Below are positions 5,982 to 8,918 of a DNA stretch of 8,918 bases, piece by piece (within the stretch, counting starts at the first letter, position 1; each line of letters starts with the position of its first letter). A program made the translations under genes and the position numbers. This DNA comes from Fimbriimonadaceae bacterium (GTDB taxonomy: Bacteria > Armatimonadota > Fimbriimonadia > Fimbriimonadales > Fimbriimonadaceae). The notes below the pieces were generated by a model. The model was not told the DNA's origin. It saw only the letters and a list, made by a program, of their open reading frames with translations, and did no database searches. The stretch spans positions 1-8,918 of the forward strand of contig JADLGZ010000145.1 in NCBI GenBank assembly GCA_020849075.1, written 5' to 3'.

Positions 5982-6833
5982 ATGCGGCAATCAACCGACC
6001 GTGAAGAAGAAATACCCAGTTACCTTGGGAAGCTAACTCAGGCCCCTCTCCTCGGCGCCGAAGAGGAGCTTGCGCTCACGTCTGCCGCCCAGCAAGGTGA
6101 CGAGAAAGCCAGATTGAGACTCATTGAGTCCAATATGCGGCTCGTCATCAATATCGCCAAAAGCTACCGGACTCGCTCGGTACCCATTGAAGACCTAATT
6201 CAAGAGGGAGCCATTGGCTTGATGCACGCCGTGGATCGGTTTGACCCCAGCAAAGGGTTCCGGTTCTCGACTTACGCAACGCACTGGATTCGACAGTCTA
6301 TCGGTCGCGCCCTGGATAACAAGTCCAAGGCCATTCGCTTGCCTGCCCACGTCAGCCAGTCCTTACGTAAGATCGAACGAGAAAGGCATCGTCTCATGCG
6401 TGAGTTGGGACATGACCCTACTCACGAAGAATTGGCAACCGCGCTCGGTGTAAGCCCCCGGAAGCTAACTCTTCTCTTGCAATCTAGCATGGACATGCTG
6501 TCGCTGGATATGCGTATCGGAGAGGGTGACAGTACGACCTTGGGCGCCCTGCTGGAGGATGAAACAAGCATTAGTCCGGAAGACGTGGCAATGGCCAATG
6601 AACGGCTACATGAGCTCCACGAGATCATGACTGAGCTAACCGACCGAGAGCGGCGTGTGATGATGCAGCGTCTCAAGATGGATGAAGACGAAGAGCTCAG
6701 TTCGGTGCGAGATCGTCTCGCCAAGGAGTTAATGATTAGCCGTGAGCGAATTCGGCAGATTGAGCTGCAAGCCATCAAGAAACTTCGCACCGTTGCCCAG
6801 CAACGCCGTTTTCGTGAGATCATGAGCCGGTAA
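5982..6833 (+). CDS. Sigma70-family RNA polymerase sigma factor, probably alternative
   Basis: The protein directs core RNA polymerase to promoters. It has region 1.2 (about 9-40), region 2 (45-115, including DLIQEGAIGLMHAVDRFDP and FSTYATHWIRQSIGRAL), region 3 (125-200, with GHDPTHEELATALG) and region 4 (210-272, with SRERIRQIELQAIKKLR). Region 1.1 is absent and the length is only 283 residues, so a group 2 or 3 factor is more likely than the primary RpoD. His101 replaces the first Trp of the WW pair used in melting (W433 in E. coli), as in RpoH. Gly108 replaces the Thr used in -10 reading (T440), and Met251 replaces the usual Gly in the region 4.2 turn. The -35-reading RERIRQIE is intact. 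I prefer ATG 5982; GTG 5961 would add seven residues. A membrane-protein gene follows after 10 bases. Confidence 0.92.
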   Translation: MRQSTDREEEIPSYLGKLTQAPLLGAEEELALTSAAQQGDEKARLRLIESNMRLVINIAKSYRTRSVPIEDLIQEGAIGLMHAVDRFDPSKGFRFSTYATHWIRQSIGRALDNKSKAIRLPAHVSQSLRKIERERHRLMRELGHDPTHEELATALGVSPRKLTLLLQSSMDMLSLDMRIGEGDSTTLGALLEDETSISPEDVAMANERLHELHEIMTELTDRERRVMMQRLKMDEDEELSSVRDRLAKELMISRERIRQIELQAIKKLRTVAQQRRFREIMSR

Positions 6834-6843
6834 TCTGGCGGCG

Positions 6844-7164
6844 ATGATTTGGCTTCAAGCCACCGTCTGCCTCTTCGTTTGGCTCGCCTATGGCCTGTAT
6901 CTACGCACCCGGTCGGATTCCTTGCGGATGCGCCTCCAGGCCCTAACTCGAAACCAATTGATCCTCCGAAGTATCTGTGGATTCGTTTTGAGCGCCGTCA
7001 TCATGCTTACCGGTTTGTGGGGGATCTCGGCGTGCGGCGGACTTTCGGCGAAGGGGCTCAACGCATGGGGCTGGCCAGCTGCCGGAGTTCTTGGCTTGTT
7101 TTTCGTCCATATTCAGGTACTTAGCGCGGCCGCAATGATCGTGATTATTCAACGGGACAACTAG
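6844..7164 (+). CDS. Small three-helix membrane protein, unknown function
   Basis: I do not recognise this family. It has 106 residues with hydrophobic segments at about 2-20, 42-62 and 77-102. A basic cytoplasmic-type loop (RTRSDSLRMRLQALTR, 21-36) lies between the first and second. The third span is followed by a short polar tail, IIQRDN. No enzyme motif or cysteine pair suggesting an active site is evident. It starts 10 bases after the sigma-factor stop with only a weak GGCGGCG before the ATG, so it is probably co-transcribed with that gene. Tight pairing of an alternative sigma factor and a membrane protein raises the possibility of a sigma regulator, but no anti-sigma signature is seen and it could be unrelated. 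Confidence 0.7.
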   Translation: MIWLQATVCLFVWLAYGLYLRTRSDSLRMRLQALTRNQLILRSICGFVLSAVIMLTGLWGISACGGLSAKGLNAWGWPAAGVLGLFFVHIQVLSAAAMIVIIQRDN

Positions 7165-7202
7165 GGGTTGTGTGGCCGGTACGGCATATCATTGAGCAAC
7201 CC
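7165..7202 (+). terminator. Two-tier hairpin after the small membrane-protein gene
   Basis: GGGTTG (7165-7170), directly after the stop codon, can pair with CAACCC (7197-7202). Inside, GCCG (7175-7178) pairs with CGGC (7182-7185). No T-run follows, so it is a poor intrinsic terminator. It could be an mRNA-protecting structure at the end of the sigma operon or a weak terminator. Confidence 0.35.
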
Positions 7203-7209
7203 GTCCTGC

Positions 7210-7236
7210 TTGTCTGAAGCGTTATTCGGATATAGT
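7210..7236 (+). promoter_or_regulatory. Probable promoter of the secreted helical protein gene
   Basis: TATAGT (7231-7236) is a good -10 hexamer. TTGTCT (7210-7215) can serve as -35, though the 15-base spacer is short. An AAGGA ribosome site (7240-7244) lies 5 bases before the ATG at 7250, so any message from here would have a very short leader. Confidence 0.45.
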
Positions 7237-7249
7237 CGCAAGGATAGAT

Positions 7250-7849
7250 ATGAAAGCAAAGTGGATTCTCTCAATAGTCGCCGCCCTCATCTTCGGCACA
7301 ATGCTGAATGCTCAAATGAGCCGCGAACAAAAGGGTAAGCGTGCCGATGAGATCATTACAAAGATTCGCCGGATGGATCTTGCCAATCAGATACTCCCTC
7401 TGCTTCTCACGAATGCGCAGCTCGACAAGCTGCTGCCCGTTATTGAGAAGGCCCGCAACGAGGGGAGGAAGGCTGAAGACGTTGAATTTGACATGCTGGT
7501 TAAGCTAGAAGGCCCCGTAGATGCTGCCATCAAGGAAGCCTACGAAGGTCAGAAGCTACCCAAACAAGAAACGATGGGAATCGTCGCCAGCACGTTCAAA
7601 ACGATGCGAATTCGCCGAGATGCGATTATTGCGGAGAACGTTGAGAGCGTGATGGCGGTCCTAGAGAAGGAACTCAATGCGGGCCAGAAGAAAGCCGCAG
7701 CAAATGCCCTACAGCCCAGCTTGTTTGATCCTACGCTTGACGCGAGCAAGATGTCAGATGCCGAGAAGATGAAGTTTTACGTCCAGGCAATCCTGCTTGA
7801 TCACGAAGCCTACGATGTTCTCCTTCAGATTCGCACTAAGCGCAAGTAG
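7250..7849 (+). CDS. Secreted helical protein, possibly Spy/LTxxQ-like
   Basis: The first 21 residues form a clear signal peptide (basic MKAK, hydrophobic core, small residues before LNA-Q), so the protein is exported to the periplasm or beyond. The mature part (about 178 residues) is almost wholly charged and helical, with no Cys. Two segments, LTNAQLDKLLPVIEKA (53-68) and LNAGQKKAAANAL (142-154), resemble the paired LTxxQ motifs of Spy/CpxP-type periplasmic chaperones. The match is partial, so this is a suggestion, not an assignment. The start is supported by AAGGA 5 bases upstream and by the signal peptide. A promoter lies directly upstream and a hairpin terminator directly downstream, so the gene is probably its own transcription unit. 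It faces the flagellin gene. Confidence 0.82.
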   Translation: MKAKWILSIVAALIFGTMLNAQMSREQKGKRADEIITKIRRMDLANQILPLLLTNAQLDKLLPVIEKARNEGRKAEDVEFDMLVKLEGPVDAAIKEAYEGQKLPKQETMGIVASTFKTMRIRRDAIIAENVESVMAVLEKELNAGQKKAAANALQPSLFDPTLDASKMSDAEKMKFYVQAILLDHEAYDVLLQIRTKRK

Positions 7850-7854
7850 CAAAT

Positions 7855-7876
7855 GAGCCACCCCGAAGGGTGGCTC
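7855..7876. terminator. Shared hairpin terminator between convergent genes
   Basis: A perfect 9-bp GC-rich stem (GAGCCACCC with GGGTGGCTC) closes a four-base CGAA loop. It sits 6 bases after the helical protein's stop codon and 26 bases beyond the flagellin stop. The plus side continues TTGTTATG and the minus side ATTTG, so both T-tracts are short. It probably serves both genes with moderate strength. Confidence 0.7.
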
Positions 7877-7901
7877 TTGTTATGCCCCAGAGTAACTGGT
7901 C

Positions 7902-8918
7902 TTATCGCAGAAGCGAGAGGACCGACTGAGGAGCCGCGTTGGCTTGTGCCAGCATGGCGAGACCGCTCTGCTGCAGGATCTGCAACTTCGTGTAGTTCGT
8001 CATTTCAGTGGCAACGTCAATGTCACGAATCGCGCTCTCGGTCGCGGCAACGTTTTCGCGTTGGACGCCGAGCGATCGGACATTGGTTTCCAGCGTGTTG
8101 CGGATGAAGTTTCCGATATTGCCTCGGGCAGTACTGACTTCGCCAATCGCCTTGTCAATGACTTCCATGGCATCGTTGGAACCCGCATCGTTGAGCAAGC
8201 TGAGAGTACTCAGGTTCGCACCACTTACAACCCCTGATCCAAGCGTTGAAGCAGAGAAGTTGTTGAGCGCAAGGCCAACGGTTTCGCCAACGTTCGCGCC
8301 AACTTGGAAGGAAGCCGAACCGGCGGAGACGTAGCCGACAACCGTGTTTCCACCGTTGGTGTTACCAAACACTTCGCCGAGCGAGATCGAGTTCCCGCTG
8401 TTGTCTCGTAGGTTAAGGCCCTTTCCAGAGGCGAAGGACACCGTATCCGTTCCGATGGTGACATCGGCGACCGCATCGGTACCTGAGGCATTCAGGACGT
8501 TGCCCGCAAAGCCTAGGAGACCGCTCGTATCCACCAAGTTAACCTTGCCATCCGAACCATAGCTCGTTTGACTCAAGACCAAGTTGTTAGTGCCGTTAAG
8601 GGCAGCGACAACGCCCGTCTGCGATGAGATCTGGTTGATCTTGCCTACGACATCGGCCGTAGTATCAGCGGTAGTCCACGACACAGTGACACCATTGACT
8701 GTGGCTGAGCCAGCCGCTGACATGGCCGCTGTTCCGACAAGAGCAGTCGTGCCCGTGCCGGTTGCCTTGGTGGCAGCCGTAGTGATATCAACCGAAATGT
8801 TGCCGCTTGATGTGACCGTGCTGCCGGCGAAGGTGCCACTCAAGCTGATTGAGCGGGCATTGGCGGCATTCGTGCTCGTTGCCGTTACGCCAGCGCTTCC
8901 GTCAAGAAGCTTCTTACC
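7902..8918 (-). CDS. Flagellin (filament protein), 5' end missing at window edge
   Basis: This is the subunit of the flagellar filament, exported unfolded by the flagellar type III apparatus. The frame is open to the right edge, giving 338 C-terminal residues. The first visible residues (GKKLLDGSAG) match the flagellin FNGKKLLDG motif at the end of the N-terminal D1 domain, so roughly 120-130 residues are missing. The middle is a Gly/Ser/Thr/Val-rich variable domain holding a flagellin-hook IN-type motif (about 71-126 of the visible part: SATVNGVTVSW, ADVVGKINQ, NNLVLSQTSYG). The last 90 residues are the conserved C-terminal D1/D0 coiled coil (LGVQRENVAATESAIRDIDV, then TEMTNYTKLQILQQSGLAML). 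A TTG at 8841-8843 is only an internal Leu codon, not a start. The gene symbol is left open because flagellin naming varies. Confidence 0.95.
   Translation of the reverse strand, partial: GKKLLDGSAGVTATSTNAANARSISLSGTFAGSTVTSSGNISVDITTAATKATGTGTTALVGTAAMSAAGSATVNGVTVSWTTADTTADVVGKINQISSQTGVVAALNGTNNLVLSQTSYGSDGKVNLVDTSGLLGFAGNVLNASGTDAVADVTIGTDTVSFASGKGLNLRDNSGNSISLGEVFGNTNGGNTVVGYVSAGSASFQVGANVGETVGLALNNFSASTLGSGVVSGANLSTLSLLNDAGSNDAMEVIDKAIGEVSTARGNIGNFIRNTLETNVRSLGVQRENVAATESAIRDIDVATEMTNYTKLQILQQSGLAMLAQANAAPQSVLSLLR

Noticed and set aside
5978..5983. GATAAT as a -10 box with GTTTAC as -35 for the sigma-factor gene
   Set aside because: It overlaps the preferred ATG, so transcription would start inside the gene and leave no usable start codon nearby.
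7853..8562. Plus-strand frames opposite flagellin
   Set aside because: They mirror the repetitive Gly/Ser/Thr/Ala codons of flagellin and have no independent support.
8841..8843. TTG as the flagellin start codon
   Set aside because: The frame stays open to the window edge and the upstream residues GKKLLDGSAG are conserved flagellin sequence, so this is an internal Leu codon.
1..8918. CRISPR arrays, insertion sequences, phage genes, tRNA or rRNA genes
   Set aside because: No regularly spaced repeats, transposase or integrase motifs, or recognisable RNA gene sequence were found when reading both strands.

Overview
The window looks like a piece of a diderm bacterial chromosome with about 50-55% GC (estimated by eye). 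It is densely coded, with no gene-free stretch above 300 bases and no mobile element, CRISPR array, rRNA or tRNA that I can see. FtsZ, a CdsZ/FlgZ-type zinc-ribbon protein, a SpoIIM/DUF95 membrane protein, a lipoprotein and a flagellin together, with few good Shine-Dalgarno sites, would fit a deep-branching group such as Armatimonadota (Fimbriimonadia). That placement is an impression, not a demonstration.

Left part (1-2406): ftsZ lies on the minus strand, ends in a strong intrinsic terminator and has no division or cell-wall genes beside it. Positions 1-47 show nothing I can assign. Divergent from ftsZ is an RNA 3'-phosphate-cyclase-fold gene. Its scaffold is conserved, but the adenylated histidine and several signature motifs of RtcA are replaced. 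This is the most unusual protein in the window.

Middle (2433-5705): a coiled-coil zinc-ribbon protein, a predicted lipoprotein and a family 2 glycosyltransferase follow in tight series (49-base overlap, then stop and start codons abutting). The array may continue from the cyclase-like gene. It runs head-on into a minus-strand SpoIIM-family membrane protein, with 80 bases of overlapping coding sequence and no room for a terminator between them.

Regulatory hub (5706-5981): this divergent spacer holds a near-consensus sigma70-type promoter for the SpoIIM-family gene, a perfect 15-base palindrome in that gene's predicted leader, and a good match to a sigma54 -24/-12 promoter pointing at the next gene, which itself encodes a sigma factor.

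Right part (5982-8918): a sigma70-family factor without region 1.1 and with several non-consensus DNA-contact residues is followed 10 bases later by a small three-helix membrane protein. Then comes a secreted helical protein with two LTxxQ-like motifs. It shares a hairpin terminator with a convergent flagellin gene that runs off the right edge. Flagellin, a CdsZ/FlgZ-type protein, a possible sigma54 promoter and an alternative-looking sigma factor all suit a motile cell, but no functional link is shown by the sequence.
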